A program made the position numbers and the translations under genes. From the NCBI GenBank assembly GCA_022447335.1, contig JAKVCF010000070.1:1-11616 (forward strand): 11,616 nucleotides of DNA. The letters run 5' to 3'. Shown here piece after piece: positions 1 through 7,019 of this stretch (within the stretch, counting starts at the first letter, position 1; every line of letters begins with the position of its first letter). This DNA is from Planctomycetota bacterium. GTDB taxonomy: Bacteria; Planctomycetota; UBA1135. Below the pieces are notes generated by a model. The model made no database searches. It was not told the DNA's origin and saw only the letters and a program-made list of their open reading frames with translations.

Positions 1-616
1 GCTGCTCGGACCTCCACTTAACTCGATCGAGCAGCAACCAAGCATCGACCGGAAGCGCTTCCGGCGCTTCTTCCAAGCGAGCTAGACCACTCTGTCCCAG
101 CCGCACGCGGGTCCAGCCGGCTTGTAGCAAACCACTACTCGACACCCCCCCACAATGGACAAAGAGCAGCACGCGAGCGCCTTCTTCAGCCTGATCTACT
201 TGGCTCAGAATCGTGTGAAGGTCTGCTGGCCGCCACTCATGCGCGCAAGACGGGCAGCGGCGCTCGGCGTGAGCCAAAAAGACGCGCAGTAGCGCCGGCC
301 AAAGGTCCAGCGCCAAACCGACTTCGACTTTCTTTCGCCCGCGCGGGATCTCACCTGCTGCAGCCAGCACCGGCTGCAAGCCCTCCATCGAGTCCGCAAC
401 GTGCGGCAGCCAGTCTTCCTCACCACCAGGGAGGGCCTGGGGATCCTCCAACACGCGGAATCGCTGACGCGCGACTGGCTCAAGGCTGCGAAAGAGTAGT
501 GCTGACTTGCCTGCACCAGAAGGACCATGCACCGCTGTCCATTGACCCTGAGGTAAATTCAAATCGAGTCGCTGCAAATTGCCCGCTCGCAGTCCGCGCA
601 AGCGGATCTCGCTCAC
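1..616 (-). CDS. Divergent UvrA-like ABC ATPase, N-terminal part (runs off left edge)
   Basis: An uninterrupted frame of 205 codons starts at GTG 616 and continues past base 1. The N-terminus has the UvrA pattern: a beta strand reading EIRLRGLRAGNLQRLDLNL, then Walker A GPSGAGKSAL (residues 31-40). A region around residues 76-84 (DSMEGLQPV) resembles the UvrA segment before the Q-loop. A CPSC pair at 121-124 sits where UvrA has CPxC/CPxH before its UvrB-binding domain, and a following stretch (GWTRVRLGQ, VDAWLLLDRVKW) matches the UvrA 'G(F/Y)xRxRxDG...VDR' layout. UvrA is the DNA-damage sensor of nucleotide excision repair. This copy is divergent: Walker A is GPSGAGKS rather than GLSGSGKS, the conserved IEQ and ST(V/I)GT stretches are not recognisable, and the segment between Walker A and the CPSC pair is shortened. 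It could be a UvrA paralogue or half of an enlarged UvrA. The start overlaps the upstream stop (GTGA), with AAGGG at 623-627 six bases upstream. Sure of the UvrA family, unsure of function. Confidence 0.8.
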   Translation of the reverse strand, partial: MSEIRLRGLRAGNLQRLDLNLPQGQWTAVHGPSGAGKSALLFRSLEPVARQRFRVLEDPQALPGGEEDWLPHVADSMEGLQPVLAAAGEIPRGRKKVEVGLALDLWPALLRVFLAHAERRCPSCAHEWRPADLHTILSQVDQAEEGARVLLFVHCGGVSSSGLLQAGWTRVRLGQSGLARLEEAPEALPVDAWLLLDRVKWRSEQ

Positions 617-1443
617 GCTTCGCCCTTCTCTCCCAGCGGCGGATAATGCTCGTCGCGACCTTCCAGCAGCACCTCGCGCAAACCCTCCACTAAGGGACTC
701 GGGCCAGCCACAATATTGCGCGCGAAAACCCAATCTCCCCCGGGCACGATGGTGTCGCAGACGCCCCTAGCTTCCTGCACCAGCAATCCACCGGCAGCGA
801 CATCGTAAGGCTGCAGATGCAATTCCCAGAATGCGTCTAGTCGCCCGCAGGCGACGTAAGCCAGATCGGCCGCCGCCGAACCCATACGACGCACTCCTCG
901 TTGTTTCAGAAATAGGCGTGAGAAATTCTCTAAGTTGTTATCGAGTAGGAACTGGCGACGATACGGGAAGCCTGTCGCCAGTAGAGCCTGATTGAGGTCT
1001 TCGGTCATCGAGACTTGGATCCTCTCACCATTAAGATAAGCCCCGTCGCCACGCACCGCGGTGAAGCTCTCAAATAGTCGTGGCAGAAAAACTACTGCCA
1101 GATCGGGTACACCCGCAGTGATTCGCGCGATCGAAACACCAAACATCGGCAAGCGGTGCACGAAGTTAGTAGTGCCGTCTAGCGGATCGATGCACCACAC
1201 ATGTTCCGCATCCACACCCCGTTCACCGCTCTCTTCTGCCAGGAATCCGTCCTGCGGAAAAGCCTGGCGCAGGCCATCGAGGATCACATGCTCTGCGGCC
1301 AAATCCGCTGCGGTCACTAAATCCCGGGCCGTCGATTTGGACTGAATCGCATCAGCGTCCAGGCCATCAAAGTGGTTCATCAGCTCGACTCCCGCGGCGC
1401 GAGCAATGGACTCGACCGTGCGAAGGGCTTCGGGCTGGCTCAC
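613..1443 (-). CDS. Inositol monophosphatase family protein
   Basis: A 276-aa protein of normal length for the Mg2+-dependent phosphatase family (IMPase/SuhB/HisN/CysQ). The metal- and substrate-binding motifs are all visible: DLVTAAD (41-47), the acidic pair E70-E71, the signature DPLDGTTNFVHRLP starting at D86, GSAAADLAYVACG (188-200), and WELHLQPYDVAAGG (206-219) holding the third metal ligand D214. The usual W-D of the last motif is Y-D here, a mild change. The family hydrolyses small phosphorylated substrates such as myo-inositol-1-phosphate, histidinol phosphate or PAP. The sequence alone does not choose between these, although the FVHRLP signature looks most like the SuhB/IMPase branch. 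The start is GTG at 1443, in a GTGA overlap with the dacB stop, preceded by a strong GAGGGAG (1451-1457) with seven-base spacing. A cytoplasmic enzyme is expected. Confidence 0.93.
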   Translation of the reverse strand: MSQPEALRTVESIARAAGVELMNHFDGLDADAIQSKSTARDLVTAADLAAEHVILDGLRQAFPQDGFLAEESGERGVDAEHVWCIDPLDGTTNFVHRLPMFGVSIARITAGVPDLAVVFLPRLFESFTAVRGDGAYLNGERIQVSMTEDLNQALLATGFPYRRQFLLDNNLENFSRLFLKQRGVRRMGSAAADLAYVACGRLDAFWELHLQPYDVAAGGLLVQEARGVCDTIVPGGDWVFARNIVAGPSPLVEGLREVLLEGRDEHYPPLGEKGEA

Positions 1444-2852
1444 TCTTTAACTCCCTCAGGCTGTGACCGCTGGCGCAATACTTCGGCCAGCACCGCCGCC
1501 TGCAGTCGGCGGAAGCGCGAATTATGAGTACGCGGCGTGTTGTCCTTTACGTAGTTCACCACCAACGAGAACACAAGTGGAGTGTCGTCGACTGTCAGCA
1601 AGTAGCCACTCAGGCTAGATGCGCCGGTGATCCAGCCCGTCTTGGCATGCACGCGCTGGGGCGAAAATACCGGGTCCGAAAAGTAAGCACTCAGGCGCGA
1701 ATTGTGCTCGGCGATTGGCAGCGAATCGAATAGCAGCTGCCCTTCCGGATATTCCGCCATCTTGCGCAGTAACTCGCAAATCAAGGCCGGCGAAGCAAGA
1801 TTGGCACGGTTCCGCGGGTGACGGGCAAAGCCGCTGCCATCCGTCTGATCGAGACCATCGAGAGACATCCCTGTCTCGGCAAGAATTTCACGCACCGCAC
1901 GAATCCCTCTAGCGTAATCACCCACACCGAATCGCACCCGACCGAGAGTCTTCAACAAAGCCTCGGACACAAAGTTGTCGCTATCGAGATTGGCCACCGC
2001 GACGGCTTCTGCGAGCGTCCAAGCTGAATCGAAGGTCCAGAGAACTTCGCCTTTCGGATCAACTTCGCCTGGGCCAGCAATGATCACGTCGGCCACCTCG
2101 ATACCGCGCTGCTCAAGGCCGTGTATCAACCAACTGCGGAAGATAAGCACTGGATCACGCACTGCAAGAGATTCACTCCGCGGCTTGCGCGAACCACCAT
2201 TGACACGTAACAACCTGTCCTCCTGCAACCAATACGCAGTAAACAAATTGGCATCGCGGGTCAACTTACGTTCGATTTTTAGATGCTCCCCGAGAGAGGG
2301 AAAGGTCGAAACCGCGCCATCTTCAATCGAAACTTCAAGTAGACCACCCTCCACAGAGAGTGCTGCAAATCCGGCGGCATAGGTGCGGTGCCACTGCTCT
2401 TCAGGCCAAAGTGGATGCCGTTGCGCCGGACCAAAGTGACGTGGATCCAATACCAGCGTCTTCACATGGCCTAACCGCGCCTCGCGCATTGCCTGCGCCA
2501 GCGAATCGAGGAACTCCGCTGGTACGTCACGACCAGGTAGGCGGCGAAGCGAAGGGTCGCCAGCGCCCACTAACGTCAGGCGCTCGCCGTCTAACAGTAG
2601 GGTGGTCTGCCAACGGTAGTCTGCGGGCAGGGCCAGCAGCGCTGCAGCAGTGGTCAACAGCTTGGTATTGGAAGCCAGTACGCGCGGCGTTTCTCCATCC
2701 CAGTCGAAAAGTACATCACCGTCGAGAGTTTCGATTCGGCAGGACACCTGGATGTCCTTCTCCGCATCGAAGGATCGCACCTGCCGCGCCTGCGCCCACC
2801 CCACATCCGTCAACGCCAGCAGCGCCAGCAGCAGCGCCATCACACACCGCAT
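1440..2852 (-). CDS. dacB: D-alanyl-D-alanine carboxypeptidase/endopeptidase, PBP4 (DacB) family
   Basis: A 470-aa precursor, close to the 477 aa of E. coli DacB. It starts with a signal peptide (MRCVMALLLALLALTDVGWA, cleavage probably after a nearby Ala). All three penicillin-binding motifs are present in order and spacing: SxxK as S61-N-T-K64, SxN as S291-D-N293, and KTG as K404-T-G406. DGSGFARHPRN (338-348) is another family-typical stretch. Such periplasmic enzymes (peptidase family S13) trim the terminal D-Ala from peptidoglycan stem peptides or cut cross-links. The frame is open upstream to 2915, but I chose ATG 2852. It places the signal peptide at the N-terminus, forms a one-base TGATG overlap with the peptidase stop, and has GGAGGGG (2864-2870) eleven bases upstream. 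The next ATG, at 2840, lacks a Shine-Dalgarno. Downstream it overlaps the IMPase gene by four bases. Confidence 0.93.
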   Translation of the reverse strand: MRCVMALLLALLALTDVGWAQARQVRSFDAEKDIQVSCRIETLDGDVLFDWDGETPRVLASNTKLLTTAAALLALPADYRWQTTLLLDGERLTLVGAGDPSLRRLPGRDVPAEFLDSLAQAMREARLGHVKTLVLDPRHFGPAQRHPLWPEEQWHRTYAAGFAALSVEGGLLEVSIEDGAVSTFPSLGEHLKIERKLTRDANLFTAYWLQEDRLLRVNGGSRKPRSESLAVRDPVLIFRSWLIHGLEQRGIEVADVIIAGPGEVDPKGEVLWTFDSAWTLAEAVAVANLDSDNFVSEALLKTLGRVRFGVGDYARGIRAVREILAETGMSLDGLDQTDGSGFARHPRNRANLASPALICELLRKMAEYPEGQLLFDSLPIAEHNSRLSAYFSDPVFSPQRVHAKTGWITGASSLSGYLLTVDDTPLVFSLVVNYVKDNTPRTHNSRFRRLQAAVLAEVLRQRSQPEGVKE

Positions 2853-4405
2853 CAAGGGCGTAACCCCTCCCCAGCAAATGCCCAGGCAGTCGCCAGCACC
2901 TGGCGCGCAACCCACATGACTTTATCGGCGAGTATTCCATCCGGCACATCACCTGGCTTGTGGTAAACCGGATTACTTTCGATATCTCCTTCAAAAAAGA
3001 AAATCACTGGAACGCCTTTCTGAAAGAAGGAGTAATGGTCGCTACGCGTAAAGAGCTCACGCCCACCATCAAAGTCCATCTTGAGCTTCTGCTTGATGCT
3101 CTTGCCAACTCGTTTGGAAAACTTCTCGAGATCGGGAGCATTCCAAAGGCCTCCCAGGTTCATGCTCTTAGGGTCAGTAAGCGCGATCTGATCCATATTA
3201 AGCATGATTAGTGTCTGCTCATGTGGCACCAGCGGCTTATCACAATAAGCACGCGAACCAAGCAACCCGTTTTCTTCGCCGGTAAACCACAGCAATAAGA
3301 TGTCCTCGCGCGGCCTGGTCCCGGAAAGCGCCTGTGCGATCTCAAGCAGCGCGGCGGATCCTGACGCGTTGTCGTCCGCCCCCGGATGCACGCGCATCTT
3401 GCCCTGGTCAGTCCAGTGGTTAAAACCAACGTGGTCAAGGTGAGCGCCGATAACCACTGTTTCGCCATCGCCATCGCTACCACGCACCCATGCACCTAGG
3501 TTGTACGAAGGGATAACTCCTTCCTCGACTGACGGGCGCAACACAACTTCGACCCCGCGTGGGGCTTTGAGCTGCTTGGGACGCTTGCGCTTCAGAATTG
3601 AAGCGTAATAGTCATCTAAATCTTCTTCGAAAATCTCACCTGCCGCTTTGCGTGAAAGCGACATGATCGGGATATCCGGCAAACTGGCGATACGCCGCAA
3701 CGCGCGCAACGGAGCACCTGGATAAAGCGGCTGCGGCACCAAATTGGGCACTGGTCCCACCTCGTCGCCAAACATACCCGGGTCAGGCACGATCACTAAA
3801 GCGATGCCACCGGCATTCGCTACCTCGCGCGCTTTGCGACCAATCGCCGAATGCTCGGTCGCCTCGAGCCCGGCAAACTTCTTGTCCTTCGGGTTATCGG
3901 CAAAGGGTTCGCGCGTAAATGCAAAAACCACCTTGCCTTTGACTTTATCGAGATCCTGCCACCTCTCTTTACGACCATCGATCGCAAATCCAACGAAGAT
4001 CGGCTCACCTTGCACACGCTCGGCACTGCCACCCGGAACCGGAACAAAGTCCACCCCCAGCTTCAACCGCTCGATTTCGCTCTTGCCTCGCACAACCTCA
4101 GCCACAGCATCGGCACTGGGCACTACACAACGTAAGCCCACTGGCATGCGATAGCTGCCATCTTCCCCTGCCGGGTCGAGGCCCCACTGCTCAAGGTGTT
4201 TTTCCACGTACTCGGCTGCCAGATCAAAACCTGGAGTCAGCGTGGCACGCCCGCGTGTTTCAGGTCCCGCCAGGTAGTCCACGTGTGCCTGCAATTCTTC
4301 GGCGGTAATCGTTGGCACGATTTGACCACGCATGACTTCCGGATCGACTGGTGCAACAGTTTCTTGGAGCGCTGCAGAGGCAAGGAGTACTAGCGTATAA
4401 ATCAT
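2852..4405 (-). CDS. Exported M28-family zinc metallopeptidase with PA domain
   Basis: A 517-aa protein with a short hydrophobic leader (residues 1-13) that looks like a signal peptide, so a periplasmic location is likely. An N-terminal helical segment (35-80) is followed by a protease-associated (PA) insertion at about 130-210 (EPIFVGF, KGKVVFAF, NAGGIALVIVPDP). The catalytic M28 fold begins at about 315. Every co-catalytic zinc ligand of M28 aminopeptidases is identifiable: H322 and D324 (GAHLDHV), D344 (GADDNASG), E377-E378 (FTGEENG), D405 (NMDQ) and H457 (SDHYSF). The family includes leucine/glutamate aminopeptidases and glutamyl cyclases. The intact GEE and ligand set point to a working exopeptidase, but the substrate is not readable. 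The ATG forms an ATGA overlap with the galE stop, with AAGG nine bases upstream. The gene is followed directly by dacB, so two exported hydrolases are probably made together. Confidence 0.92.
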   Translation of the reverse strand: MIYTLVLLASAALQETVAPVDPEVMRGQIVPTITAEELQAHVDYLAGPETRGRATLTPGFDLAAEYVEKHLEQWGLDPAGEDGSYRMPVGLRCVVPSADAVAEVVRGKSEIERLKLGVDFVPVPGGSAERVQGEPIFVGFAIDGRKERWQDLDKVKGKVVFAFTREPFADNPKDKKFAGLEATEHSAIGRKAREVANAGGIALVIVPDPGMFGDEVGPVPNLVPQPLYPGAPLRALRRIASLPDIPIMSLSRKAAGEIFEEDLDDYYASILKRKRPKQLKAPRGVEVVLRPSVEEGVIPSYNLGAWVRGSDGDGETVVIGAHLDHVGFNHWTDQGKMRVHPGADDNASGSAALLEIAQALSGTRPREDILLLWFTGEENGLLGSRAYCDKPLVPHEQTLIMLNMDQIALTDPKSMNLGGLWNAPDLEKFSKRVGKSIKQKLKMDFDGGRELFTRSDHYSFFQKGVPVIFFFEGDIESNPVYHKPGDVPDGILADKVMWVARQVLATAWAFAGEGLRP

Positions 4406-5376
4406 GATGCGTAACCTTGAGGGTGGTCAATATGCCAACGCGCCGCACTAGCGACCACCATGCGCGCGTCTTCGAACTGCGGCTCCCATCCGAGCTCTTC
4501 ACGAGCCTTAGCGCTATCCGCAATCAGGCGCGCCGGATCACCCGCGCGACGCGGTCCCTCATCGTGCGGAACCAGGCTCCCTACCGCCGATTCCACCGCA
4601 TCAATGATCTCGCGGACAGAAAATCCGTTACCAGTACCTAGGTTCCAAGCATCAGAAACACCACCACCAATGAGATGCTTGAGCGCCAAGAAGTGTGCCT
4701 GCGCCAAATCATCGACATGGATGTAATCACGAATACAAGTGCCATCCGGAGTCGGCCAATCGGTGCCAAAGACAGTCAGGCGACGGCCGCTTCCTTGCGC
4801 AGCTTCGACTGCAAGCGGAATGAGGTGCGTTTCGGGATCATGGGCCTCACCGAAGTTGCCACACGCACTGGCACCCGCTGCATTGAAGTAGCGCAGTAGC
4901 GCGCACTTGCCAAGCCCGGCCGCATTACGATCTTTAAGTAGACGCTCGGCTGCCAACTTGGTTGCACCGTAAGGATTCACCGGATTCTGCAGGTGATCCT
5001 CGCGCAGGCGTTCGGTCTGCGGCTCACCATAAGTCGCGCAGGTCGAACTAAAGACAAAAGGGGTTTCACCGAGCGCCTCAGTTAGGTGAATGACCGGCAC
5101 GACATTCGCACGCCAATAGCGAATCGGTTGCTCCACCGACTCACCGACATAGCAACGAGCCGCAAAGTGGATGACCCCATCAAACCGCCGACCGCGACAC
5201 CAGGCGCGCAATGCCTCGCGGTCAAGCAAATCAAGGACTTCGAGTGGGCCGTCCCAGGCTGCCTCATGGCCCTCGGATAAATTGTCAATGACGTGTACAT
5301 CGACCCCCTGCGCGCGCAGCCAGCGCGCGGTAGCGGACCCGATGTACCCACAGCCTCCGGTGACGAGCACCTTCAT
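4402..5376 (-). CDS. galE: UDP-glucose 4-epimerase
   Basis: A 324-aa extended short-chain dehydrogenase of normal length. The NAD-binding GxxGxxG is TGGCGYIG (6-13), with D31 ending the second strand to hold the adenosine ribose. FSSTCATYG (109-117) carries the catalytic Ser/Thr position (T112), and Y136-x-x-x-K140 (NPYGATK) is the catalytic pair. LRYFNAAGAS (161-170), CIRDYIHVDDLA (214-225) and WNLGTGNGFSV are strongly GalE-like. The enzyme interconverts UDP-glucose and UDP-galactose in the cytoplasm. No galK or galT lies nearby, and the neighbours are envelope proteins, so I infer a role in supplying UDP-galactose for surface glycans rather than galactose catabolism. The start ATG at 5376 follows the lipoprotein gene after 17 bases. 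No Shine-Dalgarno is visible there; instead a TAGAAT lies nine bases upstream. Confidence 0.95.
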   Translation of the reverse strand: MKVLVTGGCGYIGSATARWLRAQGVDVHVIDNLSEGHEAAWDGPLEVLDLLDREALRAWCRGRRFDGVIHFAARCYVGESVEQPIRYWRANVVPVIHLTEALGETPFVFSSTCATYGEPQTERLREDHLQNPVNPYGATKLAAERLLKDRNAAGLGKCALLRYFNAAGASACGNFGEAHDPETHLIPLAVEAAQGSGRRLTVFGTDWPTPDGTCIRDYIHVDDLAQAHFLALKHLIGGGVSDAWNLGTGNGFSVREIIDAVESAVGSLVPHDEGPRRAGDPARLIADSAKAREELGWEPQFEDARMVVASAARWHIDHPQGYAS

Positions 5377-5385
5377 AGTTCGATC

Positions 5386-5391
5386 ATTCTA
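5386..5391 (-). promoter_or_regulatory. TAGAAT hexamer upstream of galE, possible -10 element
   Basis: On the minus strand TAGAAT ends nine bases before the galE ATG, just after the lipoprotein stop codon. It differs from TATAAT at one position. No Shine-Dalgarno lies between it and the start, so a short-leader or leaderless galE transcript is conceivable. No convincing -35 was found, and the hexamer may be chance. Confidence 0.22.
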
Positions 5392-5393
5392 GG

Positions 5394-6434
5394 TCAGGAA
5401 TCCCGGTTCCACCATTCTCGCCACGCTGAAGCGATGGCATTACGACTCTCAAGGCCTCCGTCGAGCGGTAGGCCCTCAACACGCCCGGTAAGGCGCTCGA
5501 TCTCACGGCACTGCACCCGGAAGAGGGCGCGATCCTCGGGGTCGAGCCTCCGAACCAGCGCCCCCGCATCGCCGTAACTGGCATCGCGGGCAAAGGCCTC
5601 GGTGGCGACGAGGCGCACCTCACGCGCCGGGTGGTCGAGCGCTGCTTCGATTGCCGAGCGCACCAACGGATCCTGACTACCAGCAAGGGCCGCAAGCGCC
5701 AAGTTAGGGATCTCGGGCTCCGAATCACTCAGCACATCCGCGAGCGCATAGTTCGCCTCTTCGCCGTTGTCAGCAATCAGATAATCGACTGCAAGCAGGC
5801 GCATGGCCGCGTCACGATGATCACGCGCAACTTGAGCCGCATCGGCGACATGGCGAAACTCACCAGCCTGAAAAGCGCGCATGCGATCAAGCAGGCGTCG
5901 CTCGCTATCGCGCAACGTCAAACCAGCCAAGGCGCGATTAAGCGCTGCGACCGCTCGATTAGAATCACCGCCGAGTTCAGCGACTCGCGCAGTACGCTCC
6001 CAGTACATCCGCGCCTGCTCAGAATCACCCGCCGCTTCGGCTAAGGTTTGATAGCGATCCGCAGCAGCGAGAAAGTCTCCTGCATCGGCCTCGAGCTCAG
6101 CTAGCAACACTTGAGCCTTATCAAGCACCTGTGCATCGCTGAGCAAAGCTCCAGCTTCGCGACGGGCAATTTCGATATGACCCGCTTGACGCAAGGCGCT
6201 AGCCACCGCCAACCGCCGTAGGCCGTCATGTGGATCCAATGCGGCGAGGCGCTGGCGCACTGCGACGGCACGCGCCCAATCTTCGGCATCAACCGCCGAT
6301 TCCCAAGCAATTCGCAGCGCGGCCTCGTTCAGCCCAGCAGGTAGGCGCTCGCCGTCAGCTTTCACGGGCACCGCCCCACACGCGGGCACTAGCCCGAGCG
6401 CGATCAACAGCCAGAAGGATGCAGTCCGTGCCAT
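5394..6434 (-). CDS. Predicted lipoprotein with TPR-like and HEAT-like repeats
   Basis: A 346-aa protein from ATG 6434. The N-terminus has a basic residue, a hydrophobic stretch and a lipobox-like LVPAC with the acceptor at C19, so lipid anchoring is likely (Pro at -2 is tolerated but not ideal). Residues 36-175 are all-helical and TPR-like, with alanine-rich paired helices such as EDWARAVAVRQRLAALDP and GDFLAAADRYQTLAEAAGD. Residues about 205-295 look like HEAT-type helical repeats (DPLVRSAIEAALDHPAREVR). The C-terminus (ERLTGRVEGLPLDGG...AWREWW) matches an ending I associate with HEAT-repeat proteins of Planctomycetota and relatives; that is recollection, not a search. The role is probably protein binding at the envelope, with no catalytic motif. 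An in-frame GTG at 6461 would add nine basic residues; ATG is preferred because it gives a cleaner signal peptide. It is the probable first gene of the six-gene unit. Confidence 0.8.
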   Translation of the reverse strand: MARTASFWLLIALGLVPACGAVPVKADGERLPAGLNEAALRIAWESAVDAEDWARAVAVRQRLAALDPHDGLRRLAVASALRQAGHIEIARREAGALLSDAQVLDKAQVLLAELEADAGDFLAAADRYQTLAEAAGDSEQARMYWERTARVAELGGDSNRAVAALNRALAGLTLRDSERRLLDRMRAFQAGEFRHVADAAQVARDHRDAAMRLLAVDYLIADNGEEANYALADVLSDSEPEIPNLALAALAGSQDPLVRSAIEAALDHPAREVRLVATEAFARDASYGDAGALVRRLDPEDRALFRVQCREIERLTGRVEGLPLDGGLESRNAIASAWREWWNRDS

Positions 6435-6444
6435 GCGCAGTCGT

Positions 6445-6450
6445 ATCCTA
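6445..6450 (-). promoter_or_regulatory. TAGGAT hexamer upstream of the lipoprotein gene (-10-like or Shine-Dalgarno)
   Basis: On the minus strand this reads TAGGAT, ending ten bases before ATG 6434. It can be read either as a -10 element (TAnnnT) for a nearly leaderless transcript or as an AGGA Shine-Dalgarno with eleven-base spacing. The gap to the divergent gene is only 39 bases, so any promoter for this unit must lie here or inside the divergent gene. No good -35 partner was seen. Confidence 0.2.
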
Positions 6451-6473
6451 GTCAACCACACGAGGATCGTTGT

Positions 6474-7016
6474 ATGAAGAAATTTGCTATCGGCTGTGGC
6501 CTGCTACTTGCCAGTTTTGTCGGCCTGATCATCTGGCTCCTGCTTTATCTCAGGGGCGGAATCACATCGGATCCCACGGACGTACGCAAAATCTCACGCG
6601 AAATTCTGCCAATTGAAGCGCCGGATGGCATGGATCCTGAATTTGCCGTTGATATGTTCGGCGCCAAGTTTGCAGTCTTCCAAGGCAAAGACGATACCAA
6701 CCGCCTAATCGTGGCCTCTATTTCAAAGGATGGTCTCGAGGAATCTGAGGCCGACTGGAAGGCGCAGACGCTGCTCGCAGATGCGGTTGGCACTGAGGCC
6801 AGTACGGAGAACAGCGTGGTAGCCATGCGTTTTGGCGGCCAGTCTATCGATATCGAGATGGCGCTGACTCAAACGAAAGACAATAGCTACCGCTCATTCC
6901 TGGCCACGCTGCCTGCAGGCGAGAACGTAATCAAACTGTTTCGCATTGGCGATGCCGGGACAGTAAACGAAAAGCACTTTCAAGCACTGCTTGATGAAGC
7001 CTCAAAACAGCTTTGA
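6474..7016 (+). CDS. Membrane-anchored protein of unknown function
   Basis: A 180-aa protein that I cannot assign to a named family. Residues 5-26 form one strong hydrophobic helix (FAIGCGLLLASFVGLIIWLLLY) after MKK, followed by R27. The remaining 150 residues are therefore probably anchored outside the membrane. The body alternates short strands and polar turns. Residues 33-70 (DPTDVRKISREILPIEAPDGMDPEF, then VDMFGAKFAVFQG) resemble small anchored orphans I recall from Planctomycetota-like genomes, but this is unverified. There is no lipobox (Cys8 is too close to the start), no Cys pair and no catalytic motif. ATG 6474 has GAGGA (6462-6466) seven bases upstream, which supports the start. The gene diverges from the lipoprotein gene and abuts aroA stop-to-stop. 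Confidence 0.82.
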   Translation: MKKFAIGCGLLLASFVGLIIWLLLYLRGGITSDPTDVRKISREILPIEAPDGMDPEFAVDMFGAKFAVFQGKDDTNRLIVASISKDGLEESEADWKAQTLLADAVGTEASTENSVVAMRFGGQSIDIEMALTQTKDNSYRSFLATLPAGENVIKLFRIGDAGTVNEKHFQALLDEASKQL

Positions 7017-7019
7017 TCA
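7014..7019. other. Palindrome TGATCA holding both stop codons of convergent genes
   Basis: TGATCA is its own reverse complement. Bases 7014-7016 are the TGA of the plus-strand membrane protein, and bases 7019-7017 read on the minus strand are the TGA of aroA. The two genes abut with no intervening base and no overlap, so there is no room for an intergenic terminator. The transcripts must either end inside each other's coding sequence or overlap. Confidence 0.9.

Noticed and set aside
205..528. Minus-strand open frame of 107 codons
   Set aside because: It lies in another frame of the UvrA-like gene. The UvrA-type motifs (Walker A, CPSC) are in the frame starting at GTG 616, and this frame has no recognisable protein features.
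1975..2863. Plus-strand open frames opposite dacB (135 and 167 codons)
   Set aside because: Both are antisense to a gene with all three penicillin-binding motifs. Arg/Pro/Ala-rich and no start signals.
2853..2915. N-terminal extension of dacB to 2915
   Set aside because: It would put 21 non-conserved residues before the signal peptide and overlap the M28 gene by 64 bases. ATG 2852 gives a signal peptide, a TGATG junction and a Shine-Dalgarno.
3744..4154. Plus-strand open frame of 136 codons
   Set aside because: Antisense to the M28 peptidase PA-domain region; low-complexity Ser/Pro/Thr-rich composition typical of a shadow frame.
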